Shown: positions 10,542-21,105 of the stretch, piece after piece
Layout of the letters: the number at the start of each line of letters is the position of its first letter
Numbering within the stretch: position 1 is the stretch's first letter
Assembly (NCBI RefSeq): GCF_011386835.1
Contig: NC_088801.1
Span: 23,676,824-23,740,823, forward strand
Length of the DNA: 64,000 nt
Direction of reading: 5' to 3'
Source: Chrysemys picta bellii
Taxonomy: Eukaryota; Chordata; Testudines; Emydidae
Notes under the pieces: generated by a model
Databases searched by the model: none
Told to the model about the DNA's origin: nothing
Seen by the model: the letters and a program-made list of their open reading frames with translations, nothing else
Program-made: the position numbers and the translations under genes

Positions 10542-10643
10542 ACAATTTATATTGAAGAGTTAAGTCTATGTCTTTACAAAACAGGGTGCCATTCAGAGGT
10601 GATAGGTAAGGTGGTGTGAATTGCTCATCATAAGTGGGTATAC
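10542..10643. repeat. Unclassified short element, copy A'
   Basis: These 102 bases match 9669-9770 without a gap (84 identical). The left edge lies 18 bp beyond a CR1 tail. No clear target duplication is visible around this copy. The pair is either two insertions of one family or a local duplication. The host-SINE interruption at copy A favours insertion. Confidence 0.6.
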
Positions 10644-13189
10644 TAATTTAGACTGCCTGGGCCAAAGTCATCCCTTGTTTGACTCTTAAGTCACTCTGTT
10701 GAATTCAGTTGAATCAAACTAGGGATGATTTTGGCCCAGGGAATCTAATCTGCTGTAAACCACATGCTGAGGGGCAGATGAAAAAGGTGCAGTAGGAAAA
10801 GTAACTGACAGGTGTAAGGAGGTGTAAGTTAAAACCTGGTCTTCCCTTGCTACTTTAGCTTGTACCATTTTTAGGCCCCTCAGTATGTAAGCAACACAAA
10901 CTCTCGTGCACTCACATACACTTACAGGTACTTTTGCAGAGGTGATCAAATCACCTCTGAATTTGATCCCCTCCCGCCCCCTGTGTTTATAAACAGATTT
11001 ATGTTACTCTCTGCAGATGTCACAAAGTCAATTTGATTAGTTTACATTGTAGTTGTGCAGGGTAGGTCATAGTTAGCTTGCTTTGAGTCATGTTAATTTT
11101 AAATTCTACCTTTAACAACTCAAAAGAGTAACACACAGCACTTATAAGGTGCTTCACATCTTAAAAATGCTGCATCAATATTATTGAGCTAATTAATTGC
11201 TAATTAATTAGTTAATTGTTTTCATGTATATGGCTACATAAATAACTTTCTAAAAGGGTTGTGACATACTTGTACCATTCTTTTTTATGATAGCTGGAAA
11301 AAAAAATCCTGGAAACATATGTTTATTTTTTCCTCTGCTTCTGACCACTCTGTTTGGAAAAACTGCCAAGTTTGACTCTAAACTTGCAAATACAGTAACT
11401 TTCTTCTTTGAAAATTTGAGTCTATAACGTCTGGAGCAGCTTTTGGTAGAAAGGATTGTTATGTTACTGACTCTTATGATCAATTTCATTTTCTTAAATC
11501 GATTTCATACACAAGGTTAACAGAGAAGGTCCAAACAAATGAATACATGTGCATTTATCTGACAGTATTTCATATACAAATAATGAAAGCAGTACATTAT
11601 CAATTCTCCTTAGTAAGAAGTATTCTTCATGTTTTTATAAAAAGTACTTAAGAGCTGACTTTGAAGAAAGACTTTGAAAACTTGCCAAACCTTCTTTGTA
11701 TTTTGAAAGTCCACATCAAGAAAGTAGTAAATAGTAATTGAGTGTAGGAAAAAGGAAACTATTAGCATTGTTTTCTTTTAAAGATAAAAAGAAAAATGCA
11801 GTGCAAAACTTCATAATCTCTGAAATGTGTATTTGTTATTTGAATCAATTTAAAACAATTGTCACTATTAACTTCATGTTAGCTTGCCTACTGAACTGTA
11901 CAAAATGGCTCTATATCTGCTGGCTTCACGTATGTGAGTTTCCTCCCCCCCGCACTCTTTGGAGTTTTACAGTTTTAAATTATTTCCATTTAATTGCAGT
12001 TAGAACTATACTAAGACTGTGCTTAAAGTCCAGGATTGTTCAACCTATATTCATTTTTCTAATTTAAGGACACCTATGCTTGCTTTCCATAAAGTTCTTC
12101 AGAACTCCTTTCGTGACGCCCCATTTTTATTTAACTAAACTAAAATATCCCTGCTTTTTGTTTAATATGTAGACCGATACTGGGCCAAATTTTTTGCTGG
12201 AGTAAATTGGTGCAGCTCCTATTCAAGTCACCACTCTACACCTGCAGAAAATGTGGCCATGTGACTTCCCTAGAAGTTATTTTTAATAAATATTTTGATA
12301 TTTGTTTAGTGTGAAAATGCTCAAATGTAGATCAGCTGTGTGCTTGGAAGGAACTATAGTGAACCCTCACTATATACTGCAAAGGTTACAAGCTATCTCT
12401 CATGCTTGCACTAGTTACAGGAATTTATATTGTGTAATTATATGTAATCCAGTGGTTAACTTGTCTTTTATCACTGATAATACAGGTTGTACTTATGCAT
12501 ATATTAATTGCAACGCCACTAAGCTGTCCCATGTGTGAAGTAGTATTCTGAGGAACTGCCTGTTCACTTTAACTTGAATAAGTTCAATACGTGTTCAGCT
12601 GAAAAGGAATCTACAGTGTATTTAAACTGTGAGAAACAGACGTGTGCACTGGAATTCTGGGTGTGGTGTAATGGATAGCTGCCATTTAAAAATGGAACAT
12701 TTGCCAACAATTTCCACGCAGGTGTTCAGAGATTATTATGGTGGACATGGTATAAGAACCAAGAGAGGGAGATGGGTAGGTAGGCACAGAGGTGCATACA
12801 ACTGATTATAAATTTTGATTTTTTTTAATGGGGACCACTGTATTATCTATATAGAGAAAATATATATTTGTGTATAGAATGAAGGTGGGATTGCACCACA
12901 GGTTTTACTGGCATGAGTTTGAGTGACTACATTTCTTAAGAGTTGAAGAAAGATGTTGGATTTTCAGAGTTTGCGAAGATCCTTTCAGGCTTACCAGTGA
13001 ATCATCGCTTGTCTCCATCTCATTTTCACACATGTTGGCTCTGGATATTGACTCCTCTCCTGCTTTTACTATGTTCAAAAAGTTTTTATTTAATTTTATA
13101 ATACTCAACAAAACATGACACAGATAAAACTGCGATATACAATACATGAATAGAAATATAATGCGAACATATATGAAAATGCTATCATA
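10644..13189. other. Unassigned AT-rich sequence
   Basis: The block includes an AT-rich partly palindromic patch (about 11190-11220, ATTAATTGCTAATTAATTAG) and a weak palindromic relic at about 12180-12255 (GGGCCAAATTTTTTGCTGG to GAAAATGTGGCC). No gene is recognised. Confidence 0.5.
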
Positions 13190-13260
13190 TTATCTGTACC
13201 TCCATTTGCCCATTGGTAAAATGGATTTAATGATGCATACCTAAGAGATGAGTTACAAGG
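13190..13260 (+). repeat. MIR-like SINE fragment
   Basis: TCTGTACCTCCATTTGCCC followed by GGTAAAATGGATTTAATGATG resembles the MIR segment CTCTGTGCCTCAGTTTCC...GTAAAATGGGGATAATGATA. Confidence 0.5.
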
Positions 13261-13654
13261 CTTAAGTCAGATCATACCTTCCTGCCCAAATATTTGTGGG
13301 ATGTTGACAAGATGACCAGCAAACTCTGGGGATTATGGGGAGAGGGTTTAACCAAATCTTCCGCTCAGTAGAGAGGCTTAGTTGTCCTATCGGTAGGGCA
13401 AGAGAATATAGTCTCACAACTCTTAACATCTGTGGGGAAGTGAATGCCTAGTTGTGCAGAGGGGCATTCATTTTGCTTTGCTACACGGGCTTCAACTTTG
13501 TTGGCAGAGCAATTCCTGTGAGTGTGGCATTGTCATAGGCAATAGGGAGGGATGCAAAGGGAATTAATGATGCTTCAAGCATTCAGTGAGAGCTGTTCTT
13601 CCCCATCACATACTCCCATACCCCAAATCCTGTGCTGGAAAACTCTGAAGTAGA

Positions 13655-13730
13655 GTAACTTCCTTAGGATCATAGAGCATTTGGGAGATGGTACCACAGA
13701 GCTGGCACTATCCACACCCCTATACTCAAA
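13655..13730 (-). repeat. SINE relic (weak)
   Basis: AGTAACTTCCTTAGGATCAT followed by CCACAGAGCTGGCACTATCC resembles the minus strand of a decayed MIR-type SINE. The assignment is weak. Confidence 0.3.
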
Positions 13731-13789
13731 AGACATCCTTTTTGGACCATGCTCCTCTCTGCTTCCAGAAGCAGAGGAGACAATCAGGG

Positions 13790-13865
13790 CCTTATTTACG
13801 TAATGTGTGTAAAGTGCCATGAGACTCTCAGATGCAAGGTACCAGCAGCTCATTATTATTACTCA
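13790..13865 (+). repeat. MIR-like SINE 3' fragment
   Basis: GTGTAAAGTGCCATGAGACT, CTCAGATGCAAGGTACCAGC and CATTATTATTAC follow the 3' end of MIR-type SINEs (GTAAAGCGCTTTGAGAT...ATTATTATTA). Confidence 0.5.
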
Positions 13866-14140
13866 CTAAAGAAAAAAAATCTTGCTAATACTAATATTTC
13901 AGTAAAAATACACTCTTATTTTTCAGATTTTCCTTAGTTTGACAACAAAACTTTTATGCTTACAGAAGAAGTGAGATTTTAGAAGGGCCTTCTTCGGACA
14001 CCCAACACTATGCAGGACACAGGTGAGGCAGAATTTCACATTTCTCTTTATGGCAAGGATGAATAACTCAAATGACTCTGCAAAATCACTAGCACAGAAG
14101 CTATGATTGTCTACCAAAAGGAAAATAGATCCTCATATAA

Positions 14141-14210
14141 GGTGAAATCCTGGTCCTACCCAAGTCAATGAGAGCTTTGCCACGGCTTTCAATGCGACCA
14201 GGATTTCACC
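14141..14210. repeat. Palindromic relic with GTGAAATCCTGG ends
   Basis: GGTGAAATCCTGGTC at the left and GACCAGGATTTCACC at the right are exactly complementary over 15 bases across 70 bp. This is the same family as 10217-10285. Confidence 0.65.
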
Positions 14211-16504
14211 CATGATATTTCAAAACAGATGTAGCTCCATGGAGTTGGGTAGGAACAGTTTTATAAAGCAGTACTCTTTAAAATAAGATACAATGGTCTG
14301 TGGTCATCCCTGGTGAAGCTCCAACAACTTCAGTCGCATTCTATCAGGGATGAATTTGGACCTGTGTGTTTATTTAGAGATTGTTTGTTTAAATGTTCTT
14401 TACCCTTCTAACTACAAAAGTATGCTGCATTATTCCTGACAGTGTTATAGTTCCTATAGGGGAGCAGAATTTCATCAAGTTAAACTTTTCTGTTTGCAAG
14501 GTTAAAAGAGGAGACAGAAGGCCAGATTCACCTCTGTTATGCCAGTGACATAAAAAAGTTAGTTTTGGCTTTACACTGCTGTAATCAAAAGCAGAATTTG
14601 TCTTACAGATTTTCCATACATAAAGTTCACTTTGCTAACTCTCAATATATGAAGCCATAATAAAGCCACATTTCGTACTGAGCCACAATTTACCTAGCCA
14701 TAATGGATTGGAGTGGTGCCTTATGGATTATCCATATTATCTATGATATCTCCATTCTAAGTGAGTACTACTGATTAGTACATAAAATAAATTGCATTTA
14801 TTATTTCTTCTACTGCATATCTTCCTGTTGTTGCACCACATTCCTAAGCAGAGATCCAAATTTACCTTATTAAGCAATGATACAAATGATACAATCCTAA
14901 GTGTGTTTTTTGTTTTGTTTTTGCCATAATGGTGACCTCAACTGTGCATTCCTTGTTCACAGAATGAATGAATTTTCAGTGTGCAAGGAATTCTGGTTTG
15001 GGAAGGAACCAAGTGTGCAGTGTGCAAGGAATGCCCTATATCTTTTGGAAATACTATTCTGGAAAGATGCAGTTATCCTATCTGTTATTATGATAGCAAG
15101 CCTGAGTGGAACTCCCTGTCTCTCTGCATTATTCTGTTTTACCTTAGGTCACTGTTACTGAGTGGTTGATGAAATATGATTTGAAAATGTTCCTTAATGC
15201 CTGCTGCAAGGGGGCCCCACCCCATCCTTCCCTTATTTAAAACATTCCTAAAGCCATTTTCCAATGAAATCCCACTCAAGTGGACTGACTCACATCAGAA
15301 GACATTCCAGAAAGAAGAATAATTACGCCATTGCTGGAATTGATGTAATGGTGTTTTTCAGGATACTTTAATAGACATGAGTGATGTTTTGGCAGGCAGT
15401 TGAAATAACCCTAGATATCTGATTGCATTACTGACTGCAACCAAGGGACATCTCTGGGGAAAGAGCATTACTTGAGGTACTTTCTTCATATTTGTAACTT
15501 GCTGTAGTTATCTTTTAACACGACACAGGATTTTTTTTAAAAGACAGACATATTGGAGAGTTTAATGGAGAAGTATAACAAAATGTATTTACAAACTGAA
15601 TTCTAAACATACACAGATTCCAAGAGACAGGCTTATGTAAACATCAACATAATTCTCTGGGTTATGTGCTGTTTAAAATAACATTCAGTTTTGGATTTAG
15701 CCCAAAAGGTTGTCACTTAACAGCAGCATTTCTTTTGTAATCTGTATGGTTTGGATTTATTATAATTTTAATTTTATCTTTAAAAGGTAATGGTTCTTTT
15801 CCCCTTCTTTGGAATATTCTGAACGTCACATTCATTGCTCTCAGTTATTTAATTGAGCTTTGTTACAATTTGACACTTGTACTTCTCATATATGTAGTTT
15901 TGGGGCTGGATGTTGATTAGCTGTAATGTAGACGAGTGGAGGATTGGTAGGCAGTAAGGCCCACGATGCCTGCAAAGCTGCATTAGAATGACATATGCTG
16001 TGACTCTGCAAGAGAGCAGCACTGGGGCAAGTGGAAAGGCAAGGAGTGGAGGGAGCCAGGATATGCAGGCCAGAAGAGAGGACTGCACACAAGTGAGTTA
16101 GGGAAGCAAACTGCCTTATTTTCAGGGCTGTAGTAAGTTATTTCCCTTCTCCCACTCCTGGAGCAAGAAGGGAGGAACTGTGAGTCAATTCCTTCCCAGT
16201 TTCTGAGGTAGCGCAGTTAAGTGCCACCCCATACTCCAGACTGTGCCTAAAATGCCTAACATCATCCTAATTTATTAAGAATCTCTCTCTTTCGCTCATA
16301 GAAATATGTTTATTCTTGCTCTCTCTCTCTCTCTCTGTATGTGTTTTAATACCATACCATAATTATCTTATTATTAAATGCAGTAAACACACTGGACCAA
16401 AATGTGCCCTTGTTTAACACCCACACAGCCCCACTGAGGGCTCAATCATTGCCTTCACATCTAAACTATTTATTAAAAAAAAAAAATCTGAGCATTGATG
16501 TTCC
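14211..16504. other. Unassigned sequence with weak relics and a CT repeat
   Basis: It contains two weak palindromic relics (about 14310-14365 and 14523-14605), a near-duplicated phrase AGTGTGCAAGGAAT (about 14980 and 15018) and a (CT)n tract (about 16318-16336). No gene is supported. Confidence 0.5.
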
Positions 16505-16520
16505 TTTTTTTTTTTTTTTT
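16505..16520. repeat. T16 homopolymer
   Basis: Sixteen consecutive T. An A tract of about 12 lies just upstream (near 16475-16486). Confidence 0.9.
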
Positions 16521-16856
16521 CTCAAAGCCTAGTCATTTAACTACTCTCCTCAGGTAAACAGGTCTTTTTCTTGGTCTGGCATGCTGATAAGCCTTCACAC
16601 TTGGCTGGGCCTGAGGTGCGTTTGTGCAAAGCCAGATTGTTTTAGTTAACATAATCAGTGAACTCACTGTTCTACCTGGATGTCTGGGAGAATTGCCAAG
16701 AGATTTCCCAACATTTCAATCAGAGACATAGGCTATAAAGCTGTCAGTTTTCTTGTAGGCCAATTTGCCTTTGCCATGGTTCTAACGTTCTATTCATTTA
16801 TAAAGAAATCAGCCCAGGTCTTTTGGGGTAATATTTTATGCTGGTTTCAATTTGAA

Positions 16857-16895
16857 GAAAGAGAGAGAAAGAAAGAATCTTTCTTTCTTTCTTTA
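16857..16895. repeat. (GAAA)n/(TTTC)n mirror microsatellite
   Basis: GAGAGAGAAAGAAAGAA runs directly into TCTTTCTTTCTTTCTTT, so the tract is self-complementary and could form a hairpin. Confidence 0.8.
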
Positions 16896-17711
16896 CAAAA
16901 TATGCATTTTTAAAGAGCATTTTCCTGTCACAGGAAAAAGTTTCACACTATGATTTTGACACAATAGAAAAAAAGAAAGCTTCCATTATTATTATTATTT
17001 TGCAGTGCTTGAGCCTGGCTCTCTTCATATATTGCCCCAATCTCAAGTGACTTTGTTCTTAAACAAAGAAATTGAGCTATTCAGGTCAAATATTCAAGTA
17101 TAATATTGGTCTGAGAAGTAATTACAATCAGCGATATGTTAAACTACCTGAAAATAATTCACCTCCACAGCAAAAAAATATACCTACAAGTTTATGGATT
17201 TTAGGTCATTGTTATCCACCCTGCTTCCACTTGCTATAATAAATTTTGGTGAAATAGCTACTACTGAGTACTGAATTCAAAAGATTTGTTTTCCCAAGCA
17301 TTCCATATTCACCACGTTGTGCCAGATTACATCATGTAACCTCCAAATATGTCATGTCACTTTTTTCAGATGACTTGATGCAGTGGGACATAGTATCACA
17401 TCCACTTGAAATTTCTTTAATATTCTCCATGGGAACTTTTCGGTATTTGGTTCCTTGGCTGTTTTTCAAATGGATAGCTTGGTACATTTATGACTTGACC
17501 GGGCAATGAAAAGTGTAGATGATTCATATTGTTCAGCAATACTTCAAATTGCATTGAACAGATGAAATGCGTGACAGAAGTGGAGAGAGAATGCAGAGTA
17601 TGGAAGCATAGCACTCAGTAAGCCTGCAGGAGAGGTAAGCAGAACCATCAAATATAGTTTGTAGGAGTTCTCCTGCTATTTAATGATTTTGAAGTTTTTT
17701 TAGGCCTGCAG
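16896..17711. other. Unassigned sequence
   Basis: Nothing is recognised apart from a short (ATT)n patch near 16985-17000. Confidence 0.5.
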
Positions 17712-17815
17712 GTCAACATCCCAAGAAGATGTCGGAGCAACTAAGAAGGAAGATCAAGAACCTGGGAGATAGGGAGAGACAGGTTCTCTGGAAGGGAAAG
17801 CTGGAAATGAAGCAG
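17712..17815 (+). other. Candidate exon (unidentified, charged peptide)
   Basis: A T-rich tract and CTGCAG end at 17711, and AAGCAG|GTTAAG gives a donor-like site after 17815. The frame that includes ATG at 17729 is open across the segment and stays open to TAG at 17882. It encodes a highly charged, helix-prone peptide beginning MSEQLRRKIKNLGDRERQ. I know no family it belongs to. The acceptor is weak because AG also occurs 8 bases earlier, so this is a low-confidence candidate. Confidence 0.15.
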
Positions 17816-18527
17816 GTTAAGAGCTTCACCTGTCACAAAAGAATTACACTTGCAATAAGGCAGATGTCAAAAAGACAGTATTAGCTCGGAAGACTTCAAA
17901 ACAGGTGTTTGGAAGAAGGAGAGAATCTCATTCATAACCTAAACTGAAAATATTCAACATAAACAGCATCTTACTTGCATCAAGACTATATCAAGGCTTG
18001 ACAAATTCACCTGTCTGGTGCTTCATGCAGCTGATTTATCTGCCTGGACAGGTGGAAAACTGCCTAGACTTATCCGTGAGTAAAGTGGAGTTGTTAGTGC
18101 AGTGCCATTGAGGAAGTGCTTTCTCTCACTGCAACAGTCGGAGTAAGCATGTTACAGTGCTACAAATTAGCAGACAGTTTTAAAACAGTTCCCAAGCATT
18201 GAAATTAGAAGTGCTTAATGCAGAATTCATATTTTCTAGCTCAGTCACAACGGGACTCTGGTGAATTTAATTTTTATTGCTTTCATGTTGTAACAGTCAT
18301 TTGTCTTTTGGAGGCAATCATGGGAGCAGCATTACAGCAGGACATATGAAGATTCTTGTTTGCATCTTGTAATCCTGATGATATTAATTCTTTACTCCAA
18401 GCAAATGCCACCTGGAAAATAAAATTCTGTTCTTACACTCGTACTCATGTTGCACAATACTCCCACTGAAATAAATGGATCTCTCGATAGAATAACATTC
18501 TATTCAATATGATACGGGTAGGAGAAT
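17816..18527. other. Unassigned sequence
   Basis: No repeat or gene is recognised between the exon candidate and the CR1 element. Confidence 0.5.
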
Positions 18528-18607
18528 CCATAGATTCTAGGACTGGAAGGGACCTCGAGAGGTCATCGAGTCCAGTCCCCTGCCCGCATGGCAGGACCAA
18601 ATACTGT

Positions 18608-20041
18608 CTAGACCATCCCTGATAGACATTTATCTAACCTACTCTTAAATATCTCCAGAGATGGAGATTCCACAACCTTCCTAGGCAATTTATTCCAGTG
18701 TTTAACCACCCTGACAGTTAGGACCTTTTTGCTAATGTCCAACCTAGACCTCCCTTGCTGCAGTTTAAGCCCATTGCTTCTTGTTCTATCCTTAGAGGCT
18801 AAGGTGAACAAGTTTTCTCCCTCCTCCTTATGACACCCTTTTAGATACCTGAAAACTGCTATCATGTCCCCTCTCAGTCTTCTCTTTTCCAAACTAAACA
18901 AACCCAATTCCTTCGGCCTTCCTTCATAGGTCATGTTCTCAAGACCTTTAATCATTCTTGTTTCTCTTCTCTGGACCCTCTCCAATTTCTCCACATCTTT
19001 CTTGAAATGCGGTGCCCAGAACTGGACACAATACTCCAGCTGAGGCCTAACCAGAGCAGAGTAGAGCGGAAGAATGACTTCTCGTGTCTTGCTCACAACA
19101 CACCTGTTAATACATCCCAGAATCATGTTTGCTTTTTTTGCAACAGCATCACACTGTTGACTCATATTTAGCTTGTGGTCCACTATAACCCCTAGATCCC
19201 TTTCTGCCGTACTCCCTCCTAGACAGTCTCTTCCCATTCTGTATGTGTGAAACTGATTGTTCCTTCCTAAGTGGAGCACTTTGCATTTGTCTTTGTTAAA
19301 CTTCATCCTGTTTAACTCAGACCATTTCTCCAATTTGTCCAGATCATTTTGAATTATGACCCTGTCCTCCAAAGTAGTTGCAATCCCTCCCAGTTTGGTA
19401 TCATCCGCAAACTTAATAAGCATACTTTCTATGCCAATATCTAGGTCATTGATGAAGATATTGAACAGAGCCGGTCCCAAAACAGACCCCTGCGGAACCC
19501 CACTCGTTATGCCTTTCCAGCAGGATTGGAAACCATTAATAACAACTCTCTGAGTACGGTTATCCAGCCAGTTATGCACCCACCTTATAGTAGCCCCATC
19601 TAAATTGTATTTGCGTAGTTTATCGATAAGAATATCATGCGAGACTGTATCAAATGCCTTACTAAAGTCTAGGTATACCACATCCACAGCTTCTCCCTTA
19701 TCCACAAGACTCGTTATCCTATCGAAGAAAGCTATCAGATTGGTTTGACATGATTTGTTCTCTACAAATCCATGCTGGCTGTTCCCTGTCACCTTACCAC
19801 CTTCCAAGTGTTTGCAGATGATTTCCTTAATTACTTGCTCCATTATCTTCCCTGGCACAGAAATTAAACTAACCGGTCTGTAGTTTCCTGGGTTGTTTTT
19901 ATTTCCCTTTTTATAGATGGGCACTATATTTGCCCTTTTCCAGTCTTCTGGAATCTCTCCCATCTCCCATGATTTTCCAAAGATAATAGCTAGAGGCTCA
20001 GATACCTCCTCTATTAGCTCCTTGAGTATTCTAGGATGCAT
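18608..20041 (-). pseudogene. CR1 ORF2: reverse transcriptase and C-terminal region
   Basis: A continuous 477-codon frame encodes the reverse transcriptase of a CR1 LINE, which copies element RNA into DNA at the target nick. Visible motifs in order are NYRPVSL (residues about 53-59), the catalytic DFSKAFD (125-131), [10 protein letters not shown] (181-190) and the catalytic FADD (211-214). The CR1-type C-terminal region ends in [10 protein letters not shown], followed by a UTR of about 80 bases. The first Met here is internal: the true frame continues upstream through [10 protein letters not shown] before a frameshift in an A/T run near 20103-20112. No stop codon interrupts 477 codons, which suggests a relatively young insertion. 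The element as a whole is truncated and cannot be autonomous. Confidence 0.93.
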
Positions 20042-20090
20042 TTCATCAGGCCCTGGTGACTTGCAGGCATCTAACTTTTCTAAGTGATTT

Positions 20091-20876
20091 TTAACTTGTT
20101 CTTTTTTTTATTTTATCTGCTAAACCTACCCCCTTCCCATTAGCATTCACTATGTTAGGCATTCCTTCAGACTTCTCGGTGAAGACCGAAACAAAGAAGT
20201 CATTAAGCATCTCTGCCATTTCCAAGTTTCCTGTTACTGTTTCTCCCTCTTCACTAAGCAGTGGGCCTACCCTGTCTTTGGTCTTCCTCTTGTTTCTAAT
20301 GTATTGATAAAAAGTCTTGTTTCCCTTTATTCCTGTAGCTAGTTTGAGCTCAATTTGTGCCTTTGCCTTTCTAATCTTGCCCCTGCATTCCTGTGTTGTT
20401 TGCCTATATTCATCCTTTGTAATCTGTCCTAGTTTCCATTTTTTATGACACTCCTTTTTATTTTTTAGATCATGCAACATCTCGTGGTTAAGCCAAGGTG
20501 GTCTTTTGCCACATTTTCTCTCTTTCCTAACCAGCGGAATAGCTTGCTTTTGGGCCCTTAATAGTATCCCTTTGAAAAACTGCCAACTCTCCTCAGTTGT
20601 TTTTCCCCTCAGTCTTGATTCACATGGGACCTTACCTATCAGCTCTCTGAGCTTACCAAAATCCGCCTTCCTGAAATCCATTGTCTCTATTTTGCTGTTC
20701 TCCCTTCTACCCTTCCTTAGAATTTCAAACTCTATGATTTCATGATCACTTTCACCCAATCTGCCTTCTACTTTCAAATTCTCAACGAGTTCCTCCCTAT
20801 TTGTTAAAATCAAGTCTAGAACAGCTCCTCCCCCCAGTAGCTTTTTCAACCTTCCGAAATAAAAAATTGTCTGCAA
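20091..20876 (-). pseudogene. CR1 ORF2: endonuclease end and linker region
   Basis: A 261-codon frame covers the end of the APE-type endonuclease domain ([15 protein letters not shown], then [12 protein letters not shown] with the conserved SDH motif) and the following linker, including PPWLNHEM and FFVSVFT. Upstream (20877-20960) the coding continues in another frame ([10 protein letters not shown] read from the neighbouring frame), so a base was lost or gained in the G run near 20850. Downstream it ends in a frame change at the A/T run near 20103-20112, after which the reverse-transcriptase frame begins. SDH is a catalytic motif of the endonuclease, but the N-terminal catalytic residues were lost by 5' truncation. 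Confidence 0.9.
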
Positions 20877-21019
20877 TGCAGTCCAAGAATTTGTTGGATA
20901 GTCTGTGCCCCGCTGTGTTATTTTCCCAACATATATCTGGATATCTGCTCCACACCATTTGGATTCTGGAGAAAAAAAATTTCTATCACAGAATTAAGTG
21001 GATACAGAAATATCCAAGG

Positions 21020-21105
21020 TCATATCCTTAGGTATTAACTGGTGTAGCTCCATTGACTACAATTAAACTACATTGATTTATACCAGCTAAGGATCTGGCC
21101 CATAA
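21020..21105. repeat. Small palindromic TIR relic
   Basis: ATCCTTAGGTATTAACTGG at the left and CCAGCTAAGGATCTGGCCC at the right are imperfect complements. The centre reads AGCTCCATTGACTACAATT. I recall this as an abundant sauropsid palindromic repeat; another copy is at 49776-49840. Confidence 0.6.

Larger units (their letters stand above)
18528..20960 (-). mobile_element. CR1 LINE, 5'-truncated, about 2.4 kb
   Basis: This non-LTR retrotransposon lies on the minus strand. Its 3' end (18528 upward) reads TAGATTCTAGGACTGGAAGG on the plus strand, the complement of the CR1 terminus. It contains the end of the endonuclease domain, the linker and the whole reverse transcriptase plus C-terminal part of ORF2. 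It stops at about 20960 within the endonuclease coding region, so ORF1 and most of the endonuclease are missing. Two single-base-type frame changes interrupt ORF2, near 20850 in a G run and near 20103-20112 in a T run on the plus strand. The body is otherwise well preserved. A second copy at 37500-38493 aligns closely over its full length. Confidence 0.95.

Noticed and set aside
11190..11220. AT-rich palindromic patch as a possible origin or regulatory site
   Set aside because: Low-complexity ATTAATTAG text of this kind is expected by chance in AT-rich DNA.
19356..19553. Plus-strand open frame inside the CR1
   Set aside because: It is a shadow of the minus-strand reverse-transcriptase frame.
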